The notes below the pieces were generated by a model. The model did not search any database. It saw nothing but the letters and a program-made list of their open reading frames with translations, and was not told where the DNA came from. A program made the position numbers and the translations under genes. This document shows, one piece after another, positions 41,346 to 51,611 of a DNA stretch of 64,000 bases. The DNA is taken from contig JAFXCQ010000032.1 in the NCBI GenBank assembly GCA_017521425.1, positions 124,001-188,000 on the forward strand, read 5' to 3'. Positions within the stretch are counted from its first letter, which is position 1; the number at the start of each line of letters is the position of its first letter. This stretch comes from Clostridia bacterium. GTDB lineage: Bacteria; Bacillota; Clostridia; Oscillospirales; Acutalibacteraceae.

Positions 41346-43664
41346 ATGAAAGCAGTTGTTATGGCGTGTGATGAAGGTGCTATGCTTCGTCCTTTAACCT
41401 GTACTTTACCTGTCAGCAAATTAGAAATAACAGGAAAACCAATTCTTTTTTACGTTTTGGATAATTTGTTGGATTTAGAGGTTTCTGAAATTATACTTAT
41501 TTTAAAGTACAAATCATCACAAATTGAAATAATGTTCCCCGAATTTCAGTACAAAGGAATACCTGTAACAACTGTAATAGAAGAAGATTTCAGGGGTACT
41601 GCGGGAAGTGTAAAAAATGCCATAAGTGACTTTAATGAAACAGTATTAGTTCTTAATGGTAATGCTTTTTTTGAATTTGATTTAAAGCTTGCAAAAAATC
41701 GACATATTTCAAATAGTAACGATGCTACAATTATATGCAAATCTGTAGACGACCCGCGTGAATACGGGGTAGTAAATGTTGACGAAAATAACAAAATAAT
41801 TGAGTTTATAGAAAAACCAGGCTGGAGTGAAGCTTATAGCGATATTGTCAATTGTGGTATTTACTTTTTAGAGCCAGCTATTTTAAAAAGTATTCCTGAA
41901 AATAAAGTCTGCGATTTCAAAAAAGATTTATTTCCAAAGCTACTTTCTGGAAATTTTAAGTTTCAGGCATTTATATGTGACGATTACTGGTGTGAAATTG
42001 AAACAATTGAGAGCTTCAGGAAAGTTCAATTTGATATAATCGGCGGTAAAATAAATAAAAAACCGCCATTTATAGCAGAAAATGTATTTACCGAATCAAG
42101 CATTCCTACAGGTAATTTTGTTATAGTTCCACCTGTGTATTTCGGTAAAAATGTGCAGATAGAAAGTGGTGCGGTTATAGGTCCTTTTGCTATAATAGGT
42201 GAGGGCTCACTTGTTTCAAAAGGGAGCAAAATAAGAGAAAGTATTCTTTTAAAAAATGTTTATGTTTCTTCAGGTTGTAGCATAAATGGTGCACTTCTTG
42301 GTGACGGTGTTTCTGTTAAAAAAGGTGCCTCTGTTTTCGAAAATAGTGTTTTGGGTCGGGATGTAATAATCGGCGAAGAGTCTGTTGTTGCAAGTGGTGT
42401 TATGGTGTGGCCTAATAAAACTATTGAAAATGGTGTGACTGTTACTGAAAATGTCAGGTATTCTCAACCTGTAAATACTACTTTACAGATAAATAATATC
42501 ATTTTTGGTGATTTCGGTGTTGAACTTACACCCGAAAAAACTGCCCGTTTAGGCTCTGCAGTTGGTACACTTTTTGACGGAATAAGAGTGGGTATTGGTA
42601 TTGATGGCGAAACTAATTCATTAGCATTAAAATGTGGTATGCTCGGTGGTCTTATAAGTGTAGGCGCTAAAACCTTTGATTTTGGCGAGTGCTTCTTTTC
42701 CCAGATTTTTTATTATTCTGCATTTTGCGATACAGATATTGCAATATTTATAAGTGGCGGTGAAAATGGTGTTTCGCTTTCTCTTTGTGAAAAGGGCGGG
42801 GTAGCACTTTCTCGTGATAAAACAAGAAAAATCGAAACGATTTTAAATCGTGGTGAATTTAATCGTTCATCCTGTGCTGATTGCCAGAGTGTCAGTGTAA
42901 TGAATAGCCTGTGTGAAATGTATCTTAATGAAATTATAAGACAATTTGATGAAACTAAAATTTCTATAAACGGAGTTTTATTTTTTTGTGGTAATGAAGA
43001 GGTTTCTTTCTGTGTGAAAAAAGCACTTGAGAGATTGGGTATTGCAGGTGATAAAGAAGAACTTATAGTGAAAATAAATAATACAGGTACAAAAATCACA
43101 GTTATTGAAAATGCTCAGAGCTTCTCTCACGAAAAAATATTGACAGTAGTAGCTCATAACGAAATGCAAAATGGTAACGACGTTGCTCTGCCGTGGGATG
43201 CACCGCAGATTATAACTACACTTGGAAATTCCTTAGGCAGAAAAACTTACAGAATTTCAGAAATGTCAAACCAGCTTGAAAACAGTAAAAATAGTAATGC
43301 TTCCATAAATCAGTTGTGGTCGCGTGACGCAGTATTTTTAATGTTCAGATTATTAAAAATAATGAACGATAGTAAAAAATCGCTTTGTACACTTGTAAGT
43401 GAATTACCGGAATTTTATGTTGCTAAAAAGGTTATGGAAGTTGATGTTTCACCCGCACTTATTTCAAAGGAATTACTTTGTAACGATTTTAAAACAGATG
43501 AAAGTGGCGGAGTTACCTTAAAAAATGAAAAGGGTGTAGCAAAGGTGCGTAGCGAGAGTAATGGTAAAAGTCTTAAAATTATAACAGAAGCAGTTACTAT
43601 GGAGCTTGCAGAAGAGCTTTGTGTTGATATAGAAAATCTTATCAGTATTGACATTGACTCTTAA
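41346..43664 (+). CDS. Degenerate nucleotidyltransferase-left-handed beta-helix-phosphohexomutase fusion
   Basis: The 772-residue protein has the plan of the fused GDP-mannose pyrophosphorylase/phosphomannomutase-like proteins. It has a nucleotidyltransferase domain (residues 1-240), a hexapeptide-repeat helix (about 250-370) and a phosphohexomutase-like region (about 380-770). Key residues are missing. The GGxGxRLxPLT motif reads CDEGAMLRPLT (Arg lost). The phosphoserine TASHNP is replaced by ISGGENG. No DGDxDR metal loop is seen. I chose ATG 41346 to match the family start MKAVVMA; the upstream ATG 41334 has no ribosome binding site. It probably is not a normal sugar-nucleotide enzyme and may be regulatory. 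It precedes rnj. Confidence 0.8.
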   Translation: MKAVVMACDEGAMLRPLTCTLPVSKLEITGKPILFYVLDNLLDLEVSEIILILKYKSSQIEIMFPEFQYKGIPVTTVIEEDFRGTAGSVKNAISDFNETVLVLNGNAFFEFDLKLAKNRHISNSNDATIICKSVDDPREYGVVNVDENNKIIEFIEKPGWSEAYSDIVNCGIYFLEPAILKSIPENKVCDFKKDLFPKLLSGNFKFQAFICDDYWCEIETIESFRKVQFDIIGGKINKKPPFIAENVFTESSIPTGNFVIVPPVYFGKNVQIESGAVIGPFAIIGEGSLVSKGSKIRESILLKNVYVSSGCSINGALLGDGVSVKKGASVFENSVLGRDVIIGEESVVASGVMVWPNKTIENGVTVTENVRYSQPVNTTLQINNIIFGDFGVELTPEKTARLGSAVGTLFDGIRVGIGIDGETNSLALKCGMLGGLISVGAKTFDFGECFFSQIFYYSAFCDTDIAIFISGGENGVSLSLCEKGGVALSRDKTRKIETILNRGEFNRSSCADCQSVSVMNSLCEMYLNEIIRQFDETKISINGVLFFCGNEEVSFCVKKALERLGIAGDKEELIVKINNTGTKITVIENAQSFSHEKILTVVAHNEMQNGNDVALPWDAPQIITTLGNSLGRKTYRISEMSNQLENSKNSNASINQLWSRDAVFLMFRLLKIMNDSKKSLCTLVSELPEFYVAKKVMEVDVSPALISKELLCNDFKTDESGGVTLKNEKGVAKVRSESNGKSLKIITEAVTMELAEELCVDIENLISIDIDS

Positions 43665-43676
43665 AAAAAGTATAAT
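43648..43676 (+). promoter_or_regulatory. Consensus promoter ahead of rnj
   Basis: TTGACA (43648-43653) and TATAAT (43671-43676) match the sigma-70/A consensus exactly, with a 17-base spacer. It starts inside the last codons of the fusion gene and would drive the rnj-gdpP-rplI-dnaB run. Confidence 0.75.
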
Positions 43677-43682
43677 AATATA

Positions 43683-43750
43683 GTTATAATGTAATATTAT
43701 GCCGTATTATAACTTTTTTGAAATTTTGGTAGTGGTGTTACCCCACTATC
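43683..43750 (+). other. Hairpins in the rnj leader region
   Basis: A stem GTTATAAT...ATTATAAC (43683-43712) is followed by TTTTTT and may terminate upstream transcripts or structure the 5' end of the rnj mRNA. A second small stem (TAGTGG...CCACTA, about 43729-43748) follows. RNase J-type genes can be autoregulated through leaders, but that is not shown here. Confidence 0.45.
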
Positions 43751-43799
43751 TACATATAAAATCAGATTATAAATTTACTAAATAAGAAACGGAGAGATT

Positions 43800-45752
43800 A
43801 TGGGAAACGAAAAAAACAAAGAATTTACCACTAATGAAAATCATAGCAAAAAGAGTGGTAAACAGAACAAGAAAAATAAGAAACAGAATAATAAAACTGA
43901 AAATAAAAATCAAAATAAAACACAAAAGAAACAACGCAAACAAAAAGGCTTTAAAAGTAAAAAGCAGGGCGGTGGTAAAATGCCGAAAGAAAAAACAGTT
44001 GATACAAAAAACAACCAGACAAGTAAAGCAACAAGAAAAACTGAACAGAACAAAAAAAGTAACCGTTACGGAAAAATAAAACCACCAGTTAAAGCTAATC
44101 CAATAAAAATTTCATTTTTGGGTGGTCTTAACGAGGTCGGTAAAAATATGACCGTATATGAGTATGAAAAAAGTATGCTCATAGTAGATTGTGGTTTAGC
44201 ATTCCCAGAGTCTGACCAGTTAGGTGTTGACTTTGTCATTCCTGATTTTTCATTCGTTGAAAGAAATGCAGATAAAATCAAAGGTATTTTAATTACTCAC
44301 GGTCACGAAGACCATATAGGTGCTCTTTGCTATCTTCTCAAAAAAATAAATGTACCAGTTTATGCAACACTTCTTACTGCGGGTCTTATTATGGGTAAGC
44401 TTTCTGAACATAAGTTAGATAAAACAGTAGATGTTAAGGTTATAAATCCAGGGGAAGAAATCTATTTAGGCGATTTTAATGTTGAGTTCATTCATGTGAA
44501 TCACTCAATTCCTGGTGCGGTAGCACTTGCTATTAAATGTGATGCGGGTACAATTATTCAGACAGGTGACTTCAAAATTGATACTACACCTATAGATGGT
44601 GAAATTATAAATCTTTCACGTTTTGCAGAGCTTGGTAATGAGGGCGTTCTTTGTCTTCTTTCAGACTCAACAAACGCAGAACAACCAGGCTACACACAAA
44701 GCGAAAGTAAGGTTGGCGAAACCTTCCAGAGTCTTTTCTCAAAAGCGGGTAACAGAAGAATTATAATTGCAACCTTTGCTTCAAACATTCACCGTGTTCA
44801 ACAGATTATAGATATTGCATCCAAAACAGGAAGAAAAGTTGCACTTTCTGGCAGAAGCCTTGAAAATGTTACTGCAATTGCAAGTGAACTCGGTTATGTT
44901 CATATTCCTGAAGGTACTTTAATCGGTATTGATGAAATTAAACGCTACAATGACGAACAGCTTGTTATTATTACAACTGGTAGTCAGGGCGAAGCAATGT
45001 CTGCACTTTCAAGAATGGCATCTAAAAATCACAGAAAAGTTGAAATTGGTTACAATGACTGTGTTATTATTTCAGCAAGACCTATTCCAGGAAATGAAAA
45101 GACAGTTTATAAAGTAATTAACGATTTACTTTGTCTTGGTGCACAGGTTGTTTATGAAAAAATGTATGATGTTCATGTTTCAGGTCACGCTTGTCAGGAA
45201 GAACTTAAAATTATGCTTTCTCTTGTTAAGCCGAAGTATTTTATTCCTGTTCACGGTGAGCAAAAGCATTTAAGATACCACGCAAAGCTTGCTGAAAGCA
45301 TCGGTATTCCACATAACAACATTATTATTGGCGACAATGGCTACGAGATTGCTGTAAGCGAAGCAAATATTGCAGTTTCGGGCACAGTAACTCACGGTAA
45401 GGTTTATGTTGATGGTTATGGTGTTGGGGATGTTGGTACAAGAGTTATGCGTGAAAGACAACATCTTGGTACAGATGGTATTATAATTATTGCTGCAACT
45501 ATTGATGCGGCATCAGGTGAGCTTGTTACGGGGCCGGATATTGTTTCGAAAGGCTTTGTTTATGTTAAAGAAGCTGAGCTTTTAATGAGTGAGGCAGTAT
45601 CACTTTCAATGAATGTAATTAACAGTTTCCCACCATATAATTTCGATTTAAACCAGATGACAAATAAACTTCGTGATGAAGTTTCAAGACTTATGTACGA
45701 AAGAACAAAACGAAATCCGATGATTTTACCTATCATTATGGAAGTTTATTAA
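43800..45752 (+). CDS. rnj: Ribonuclease J with long basic N-terminal extension
   Basis: The 650-residue protein ends in a normal RNase J of about 555 residues. Features are FLGGLNEVGKNMTVYEYE, the metal motif THGHEDHIGAL, LLSDSTNAEQPGYT, the beta-CASP segment IATFASNIHRVQQI, TGSQGEAMSALSRMA and VHVSGHACQEELK. RNase J acts in mRNA decay and rRNA maturation as endo- and 5'-exonuclease. The first about 95 residues are an unstructured Lys/Asn/Gln-rich tail. An internal ATG at 43980 follows GGGCGGTGG and could give a shorter form. The first ATG has GGAGAG five bases upstream. Confidence 0.93.
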   Translation: MGNEKNKEFTTNENHSKKSGKQNKKNKKQNNKTENKNQNKTQKKQRKQKGFKSKKQGGGKMPKEKTVDTKNNQTSKATRKTEQNKKSNRYGKIKPPVKANPIKISFLGGLNEVGKNMTVYEYEKSMLIVDCGLAFPESDQLGVDFVIPDFSFVERNADKIKGILITHGHEDHIGALCYLLKKINVPVYATLLTAGLIMGKLSEHKLDKTVDVKVINPGEEIYLGDFNVEFIHVNHSIPGAVALAIKCDAGTIIQTGDFKIDTTPIDGEIINLSRFAELGNEGVLCLLSDSTNAEQPGYTQSESKVGETFQSLFSKAGNRRIIIATFASNIHRVQQIIDIASKTGRKVALSGRSLENVTAIASELGYVHIPEGTLIGIDEIKRYNDEQLVIITTGSQGEAMSALSRMASKNHRKVEIGYNDCVIISARPIPGNEKTVYKVINDLLCLGAQVVYEKMYDVHVSGHACQEELKIMLSLVKPKYFIPVHGEQKHLRYHAKLAESIGIPHNNIIIGDNGYEIAVSEANIAVSGTVTHGKVYVDGYGVGDVGTRVMRERQHLGTDGIIIIAATIDAASGELVTGPDIVSKGFVYVKEAELLMSEAVSLSMNVINSFPPYNFDLNQMTNKLRDEVSRLMYERTKRNPMILPIIMEVY

Positions 45753-45777
45753 AAAACTCTAATCAAGGAGAAGGATT

Positions 45778-47739
45778 ATGAGATTTAAAAGTTGGTTGTA
45801 TCAGAATCCGATAGGCTTTTTGTCAGCGGCAGTATTTTTACTTGTCGGTGTCGGCTTTATCTTTATAGACAAAATGGGTGCAGTTGCTTCTTTTTTAGGC
45901 TTTGCGGTTGTGCTCATGTTAAGTGTGATTTATTCTGCTTACAGTATATCTTCTACTAAAAAGCTTGTTAAACAGATAAATAAATCTTTAAGAGGCGAAA
46001 TTAAGAATATAGATTCATTTCCGCTTCCTGCAGTTGTTTGCAATTCTTATGGTGGAATTGTGTGGTATAACAAGCTTTTTCTTTCAGATATATTATCAGA
46101 TGACGATTCAGGCAAGTTTAAAATAACAGATGTTTTCAAGAATTTCTCATTTGATGATTTTGGGGAAGAGGAGTCTGTTTCTGCACAGTATAATGACCGT
46201 TTTTACACAGTATTCACAACAAAGGTACACGATAAAAACACACCTCTTATTGCTTTGTATTTTCTCGACGATACATACTTTAAAACAATTGAAAAAGAGT
46301 ATCTTATAACAAGACCTTATGCTATGCATATTCTTGTTGATAATATAGATGAGCTTTACAGAAAATATTCTGACAGTAAATTTGCTCTTATCACAAGTGG
46401 TATAGAAAGTATATTGGAAAAATGGCTTGACGGTCACAAGGTTATTTTCAAAAAGACTGCAAATGGCAGATTTTTAGTAATCGGTGAAAAACGCAGTCTT
46501 GATAAATTGTGTAAAGAAAAATTTGAAGTTTTAAACGATATAAGAGCATATAAGTACGAAAATAAAGAAATAAATGCAACTCTTTCAATCGGTGTCGGTA
46601 CTGGCGAGAATGTGTCAGAATGTGAAAATCAGGCGAAACGCTCACTCGAATTGGCATTAGGTCGCGGTGGTGACCAGTGTGCAGTATTTATGAATGAGGG
46701 TTACACATTCTTCGGTGGTATGGCAAACCTTCTTAACGATAACTCAAAGGTTTCACCACGACAGACCTCTGCAAATATTTTAAATGAAATCAAAAAACAT
46801 AATAAGGTACTTATTATGGGACATAGATTTTCAGATAATGATTCTGTTGGTGCAGCAGTTGGTATGGAATATTTCTGCCGACAGAATGGGGTGAATGCAA
46901 AGGTAGTTGTTGATGAAAAGAAATCTCTTGCAAAGCCACTTATAAATTATCTTGAAAAAAATGGCTACGATAAATTTATTGACCACGATGAAGGTAAACG
47001 CTTCTGTGACAGTAAGACTTTAGTTATTGTTGTAGATACCCATGTTGTTTCTCTTTTGGAAAGTGAAGCGGTGTATAACGATGGTGGCAGTAAAATTATT
47101 ATAGACCATCACAGACGTACTGCAGATTATATTGACAATGCAACGATTTTCTATCATTTGCCGCTTTCTTCTTCTACTTGTGAAATGGTTTCTGAGCTTT
47201 TAGAATATTCAACAACTCAAATTACTATACCACCGGAAATTGCAACTGCACTATTATCTGGTATAGTGCTTGATACAAAAGATTATGTTTTAAAAACATC
47301 CAGAAGAACATTTGAAGCGGCGGCATATTTAAAACAGAATGGTGCAAATACAGTTGAAGTCAAAAAGCTTTTTGCGGTTAATCAGGAACAGATAAACGGT
47401 GAAAATGAAATTATAAAAAATGCTGTAAGTTACAGAGATTGTATGATTTCGGTTGCAGATAAAAATATTGAGAATTTAAGAGTTGTAACCGCAAAAGCGG
47501 CAGACGATATGCTCAATATAAGCGGTGTTAAAGCATCATTTGTAATTTCAAAAATCAAAAATGATTTAGTTAATATTTCGGCACGTTCTTTAGGTGAAGA
47601 AAATGTTCAGCTCATCACCGAAAAATTGGGCGGTGGCGGTCATAGTACAATGGCGGCTTGCCAACTCGAGGATGTGTCATTAGAATTAGCACTCGAAAAA
47701 TTAAAGAGTGCAATAGATGAATATTACGAAGAAAGGTAG
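45778..47739 (+). CDS. gdpP: Cyclic-di-AMP phosphodiesterase, GdpP type
   Basis: The 653-residue membrane protein has two N-terminal helices (about residues 14-62), a PAS-like domain, a degenerate GGDEF domain and a DHH/DHHA1 phosphodiesterase module. The module has MGHRFSDNDSVGAAVGM, VVDTHVVSLL, IIDHHRRTADY and the C-terminal GGGGHSTMAACQ. GdpP hydrolyses c-di-AMP to pApA and so controls turgor and cell-wall homeostasis. The DNDSVG wording matches the usual DxDAxG metal motif. The order rnj-gdpP-rplI-dnaB extends the Bacillus gdpP-rplI-dnaC arrangement. Confidence 0.93.
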   Translation: MRFKSWLYQNPIGFLSAAVFLLVGVGFIFIDKMGAVASFLGFAVVLMLSVIYSAYSISSTKKLVKQINKSLRGEIKNIDSFPLPAVVCNSYGGIVWYNKLFLSDILSDDDSGKFKITDVFKNFSFDDFGEEESVSAQYNDRFYTVFTTKVHDKNTPLIALYFLDDTYFKTIEKEYLITRPYAMHILVDNIDELYRKYSDSKFALITSGIESILEKWLDGHKVIFKKTANGRFLVIGEKRSLDKLCKEKFEVLNDIRAYKYENKEINATLSIGVGTGENVSECENQAKRSLELALGRGGDQCAVFMNEGYTFFGGMANLLNDNSKVSPRQTSANILNEIKKHNKVLIMGHRFSDNDSVGAAVGMEYFCRQNGVNAKVVVDEKKSLAKPLINYLEKNGYDKFIDHDEGKRFCDSKTLVIVVDTHVVSLLESEAVYNDGGSKIIIDHHRRTADYIDNATIFYHLPLSSSTCEMVSELLEYSTTQITIPPEIATALLSGIVLDTKDYVLKTSRRTFEAAAYLKQNGANTVEVKKLFAVNQEQINGENEIIKNAVSYRDCMISVADKNIENLRVVTAKAADDMLNISGVKASFVISKIKNDLVNISARSLGEENVQLITEKLGGGGHSTMAACQLEDVSLELALEKLKSAIDEYYEER

Positions 47740-47747
47740 AATTAAAA

Positions 47748-48191
47748 ATGGACGTAGTATTAAACAGTGACGTAAAAGGACTTGGTAAGAAAGGTGAAAA
47801 GGTGAGTGTTTCTGAAGGTTACGCAAGAAATTTCCTTTTTCCAAGAAAATTAGCGAGTGAAATCAATGCTCAGCTTATTTCTGAACTTAAAAACAAAGAA
47901 TCTTCAGAAAAATTCAAAGCAGATGAAGAATTAAAGGCTGCAAAGGCAAATGCCCAGAAAATTAATGGACAAACTGTCGCTCTTAAAGCAAAGGGTGGTG
48001 CTAACGGTAAGCTTTTCGGCTCAATTACTGCAAAAGAAATTGCAGTTGAGGTTAATAAGAAATTTAATATTACTGCAGACAAAAGAAAAATCATAGTTGA
48101 TGATATCAAAGCATTTGGTACATACAATGCACAGGTTAAGCTTCATCCGAAAGTAACTGCAGATTTTAAAGTTCAGGTAACAGAGTTATAA
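47748..48191 (+). CDS. rplI: 50S ribosomal protein L9
   Basis: The 147-residue L9 has the N-terminal domain MDVVLNSDVKGLGKKGEKVSVSEGYARNFLFPRKLA. A long central helix and a C-terminal domain (KLFGSITAKEIA, KFNITADKRKI) follow. L9 binds 23S rRNA domain V at the L1 stalk base and influences frame maintenance. It starts 8 bases after gdpP and is followed by dnaB, the common Firmicutes arrangement. Confidence 0.97.
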   Translation: MDVVLNSDVKGLGKKGEKVSVSEGYARNFLFPRKLASEINAQLISELKNKESSEKFKADEELKAAKANAQKINGQTVALKAKGGANGKLFGSITAKEIAVEVNKKFNITADKRKIIVDDIKAFGTYNAQVKLHPKVTADFKVQVTEL

Positions 48192-48227
48192 GAATAATAA
48201 TTAAAATTTTCAAATGGTGAAAAAGAT

Positions 48228-49607
48228 ATGGCAGAAAAAGATTTAACAACTACTAATGCTGATATTCATAAAGAAAAATCCAATTTTACAGCAGAACAGG
48301 CAATTTTAGGCTCAGTGCTTATAGACCCTGAATGTTTAAGCCGTGTTATTTCATGTGTTACACCAGAGGCGTTTTATTACCCGCAACATAAAGAAATTTT
48401 TAATGTTATGGTAACTCTTGACACATTAGGATCAAGAATAGATGCTCTTGTGATTTTAGAAAGATTAAAAGAAAAAGGTGTTTTTGACGAAGGAACAGGC
48501 AAAAACTATTTAGCACAGTTAGCACAAGCAGTGCCTTCAACCGCCAATGTTGAGAGCTATTGCAAAATTGTTCAGGATAATTTCTACATAAGAAGACTTG
48601 TTGATATTTCGCAGGATACAATTGATTCTGCTGCTACAGGTGTAGATGCAGATGTGCTGTTAGAGTCAGCAGAACAAAGCATTTATAACCTTCGTAAAGG
48701 TAAATCTACAAGCTCAATTCAAAGACTCAGTGATGTTATTACAAATGAAGTTTATCCTACACTTTCAAATATTACTTCAGAAAATGCTGATGAATTCAAG
48801 GGTATTCCGACTGGATTTTCAAAGCTTGATGAAATTATTTCGGGTCTCAACCGTTCTGACCTTGTGCTTATAGGTGCCCGTCCTGCTATGGGTAAAACAA
48901 GCTTTGCGCTTAACATTGCCCGTAATGTTGGTATGACTGGTAAAAAAGTTATTTTCTTCTCGCTCGAAATGTCAAATGAGCAGTTGGCTTCTCGTGTTCT
49001 TTCAACAGAAGCACGTGTTGAGAGTAATAAGCTCCGTTCAGGTAATATTACTCAGGCAGAGTGGCAAAGACTTGCAGAAGCAACTAACCTTTTAGCTTCA
49101 AGATGTGAGCTTTATTTTGATGATACATCTACAATTACAGTACCTGAAATCAAAGCGAAAATAAGAAGAATGAAAGATGTTGACTGTATAATTATTGACT
49201 ATTTAGGTCTTATGCAGACTGCAGACAAAAACATTAAGGGTAACCGTGTTCAGGAAATTACTGAAATTACACGAAGCTTAAAGCTTCTTGCTAAAGACCT
49301 TAAAATTCCCGTTGTTGTTTGTTGTCAGCTTTCACGTGGACCTGAAAAGAATGGTAAGGCTTCAAACAGACCTATGCTTTCTGACCTTCGTGACTCAGGT
49401 TCTATTGAGCAGGACGCAGACATCGTTATGATGCTTTACAGAGAAGGTTATTATAAAAACGACAAACAGAATGCAGAAGAAGTAGATATGTCACAAGCAG
49501 ATGTTGATGTTGCTAAAAACCGTCATGGTCCTACTGAAAGAATAAAGCTTCACTGGGATGGTCAGTTTACTCTCTTCTCAACACTGGAGTATCGTGATGA
49601 ATACTAA
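48228..49607 (+). CDS. dnaB: Replicative DNA helicase
   Basis: This is a 459-residue hexameric 5'-3' helicase of the replication fork. The N-terminal domain begins EQAILGSVLIDPECLSRV. The RecA-like domain has Walker A GARPAMGKTSFALN, VIFFSLEMSNEQLASR, Walker B IIIDYLGLMQ and the terminal LSDLRDSGSIEQDADIVMMLYRE. No intein or insertion is seen; the length is normal. The ribosome binding site is a weak GGTGAAAAAG. The 3' end overlaps tilS by 11 bases. Confidence 0.97.
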   Translation: MAEKDLTTTNADIHKEKSNFTAEQAILGSVLIDPECLSRVISCVTPEAFYYPQHKEIFNVMVTLDTLGSRIDALVILERLKEKGVFDEGTGKNYLAQLAQAVPSTANVESYCKIVQDNFYIRRLVDISQDTIDSAATGVDADVLLESAEQSIYNLRKGKSTSSIQRLSDVITNEVYPTLSNITSENADEFKGIPTGFSKLDEIISGLNRSDLVLIGARPAMGKTSFALNIARNVGMTGKKVIFFSLEMSNEQLASRVLSTEARVESNKLRSGNITQAEWQRLAEATNLLASRCELYFDDTSTITVPEIKAKIRRMKDVDCIIIDYLGLMQTADKNIKGNRVQEITEITRSLKLLAKDLKIPVVVCCQLSRGPEKNGKASNRPMLSDLRDSGSIEQDADIVMMLYREGYYKNDKQNAEEVDMSQADVDVAKNRHGPTERIKLHWDGQFTLFSTLEYRDEY

Positions 49608-50988
49608 TACTTTATTGGTAAATGAAAAAGCAAAAAAGGCAATAGAGAAATACGCAATGCTAAAAAAAGGTGACAGGGTTATTGTCGGTCTTTCGGGTGG
49701 TGCAGATTCAGTTTGCCTTTTGCATTTTCTCAATTCAATAAAAAGTGAATATGATTTGACAATTGTTTCTGCTCATATAAATCACGGAATCCGTGGCGAA
49801 GAAGCAGAAAAAGATGCGTTGTTTTCAAAGGAATTTTCAGAAAAGCTTAATGTTCAATTTAAGTGTCTTAATGCCGATTGTATTAAGGAATCAAACGAAA
49901 CAGGCGAGAGTGTAGAAGAGGCAGGGCGAAGAATCCGCTACGACTTTTTTTCTTCTCTTGCAACCACAGAAAATTCAGTTATTGCTACTGCTCATAACAG
50001 TAATGATAATATGGAAACAATCATTTTCAATATTACACGTGGTTCTTCTTTAAATGGTGCAAAAGGAATCCCTCCAAAGCGAGAAAATATAATAAGACCG
50101 CTTATTCTTTGTACTCGTGAAGAGATTGAGGGCTATTGTAAAGAAAATTCATTATCGTTTGTTACAGACAGTACAAATTTAAGCGATGACTACACAAGAA
50201 ATAAAATTCGTCATCTTGTTATTCCTGAATTAAAAAGAATAAACAGTAATGTCGAAGAAGCATTTTCGCGTTTTTCTGAAAGTGTAAGAGACGACGCGGA
50301 TTTTCTTGAAAAGTCTACACTCAGTGCTTTTAAACAAGCGGAAATTGACAAGAATACTTATAGTGTGAAAATTCTTGACTCTTTTCATAAATCAATAAAA
50401 AGCCGCGTAATTTTTAAAGCAATAAAAGATTTTTGTGGTGAAATGCCTGACAGTAAAAGAATTGAAGCTGTGTCAGAATGTATTAAAAATAGCACAAAAA
50501 TTCAACTTTACAAAAATTGCTATGCACAAACAAAAGATGGTGTTTTAAAAATTTTTGATTCTGAAAAAAAAGTTGTTAAAAACCAGGAAAGAATAGTTTT
50601 TGATTCATTAGAATTTAATTGTCAGTTCGGACAATATACAATTGAAACCGAAATATTGGAAAATATTTCACAAAAAATTAAAGATTTACTATTGGATAAT
50701 TTAATAGATTGTGATACAATATGTGGTAATTTGGTTTTAAGAACTCGTCAGGAAGGCGATAAAATAACTCTTAATAAAAGGAATGTTACTAAAACACTAA
50801 AAAAACTTTTTATTGAAGATAATGTTTCTAAAGAAAAAAGAGATGTAATTCCCGTTATCGCTGATGATAACGGAGTCGTGTGGGTTTTTGGTTTTGGTGT
50901 AAATAAGAAAAACGCAAAAACCAAAGAAAGTAAAAATATTTTATCTGTAAGAGTGAGTGAGAAAAATGGTTTCACAAAAAATGAATGA
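49597..50988 (+). CDS. tilS: tRNA(Ile)-lysidine synthase
   Basis: TilS ligates lysine to C34 of the CAU-anticodon isoleucine tRNA. The 463-residue product has the PP-loop [15 protein letters not shown] (about residues 28-42), [31 protein letters not shown] and [17 protein letters not shown]-terminal substrate-binding domain ends in [17 protein letters not shown] chose ATG 49597, with GGAG seven bases upstream; a longer in-frame start at 49558 lies deep in dnaB. It is coupled to dnaB upstream and overlaps hpt downstream, matching the tilS-hpt-ftsH cluster of Gram-positives. Confidence 0.94.
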   Translation: MNTNTLLVNEKAKKAIEKYAMLKKGDRVIVGLSGGADSVCLLHFLNSIKSEYDLTIVSAHINHGIRGEEAEKDALFSKEFSEKLNVQFKCLNADCIKESNETGESVEEAGRRIRYDFFSSLATTENSVIATAHNSNDNMETIIFNITRGSSLNGAKGIPPKRENIIRPLILCTREEIEGYCKENSLSFVTDSTNLSDDYTRNKIRHLVIPELKRINSNVEEAFSRFSESVRDDADFLEKSTLSAFKQAEIDKNTYSVKILDSFHKSIKSRVIFKAIKDFCGEMPDSKRIEAVSECIKNSTKIQLYKNCYAQTKDGVLKIFDSEKKVVKNQERIVFDSLEFNCQFGQYTIETEILENISQKIKDLLLDNLIDCDTICGNLVLRTRQEGDKITLNKRNVTKTLKKLFIEDNVSKEKRDVIPVIADDNGVVWVFGFGVNKKNAKTKESKNILSVRVSEKNGFTKNE

Positions 50989-51526
50989 TGATATAAAAAA
51001 AGTTCTTATTGATGAAACTGAACTTAAATCAATTGTTAAAAGATTAGGCGCAGAAATTACTGCCGATTATAGAGATAAAAATGTTCTTTTAATTGGTATC
51101 TTAAAAGGTTCTGTTATTTTTATGGCAGACCTTATGAGAGAAATTGATGTACCTTGCAATATTGATTTTATGGCAGTTTCAAGTTATGGGAACGGTACAG
51201 AAAGTTCAGGCAGAGTTAAAATCAATAAAGACCTTGATAACGATATTCAGGGTAAAGATATAATTATTATCGAAGATATTTTGGATAGCGGTAAAACTCT
51301 CTATTACATAAGAGATATTTTATCTGCAAGAAAACCATCTTCAATAAAAATTTGCACTCTTTTTGACAAACCAGAAAGACGTGAGGCAGATATTAAAGCA
51401 GATTATGTCGGCTCTTTAGTACCAAACGAATTTATTGTTGGTTATGGTCTTGATTATTCTGAATATTACAGAAATTTGCCATTTATAGGTGTACTTAAAG
51501 AAGAGGTTTATGCTAATAATAACTAA
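50966..51526 (+). CDS. hpt: Hypoxanthine phosphoribosyltransferase
   Basis: The product (about 186 residues) salvages hypoxanthine and guanine with PRPP. It has [20 protein letters not shown], the PRPP loop [16 protein letters not shown], and [20 protein letters not shown] at the C-terminus. Start choice is uncertain: GTG 50957, ATG 50966 and ATG 50981 are in frame. ATG 50966 has GTGAG a few bases upstream, and ATG 50981 gives the commonest family start MNDD. All overlap the tilS 3' end. It lies between tilS and ftsH as in Bacillus. Confidence 0.92.
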   Translation: MVSQKMNDDIKKVLIDETELKSIVKRLGAEITADYRDKNVLLIGILKGSVIFMADLMREIDVPCNIDFMAVSSYGNGTESSGRVKINKDLDNDIQGKDIIIIEDILDSGKTLYYIRDILSARKPSSIKICTLFDKPERREADIKADYVGSLVPNEFIVGYGLDYSEYYRNLPFIGVLKEEVYANNN

Positions 51527-51611
51527 TATATAGTGTTAGTTTTATTTATATTTATCAAACAATATTTATCAAACAAAAAGCAGGTGAATTACTATTAAAA
51601 TCAATGACAAA

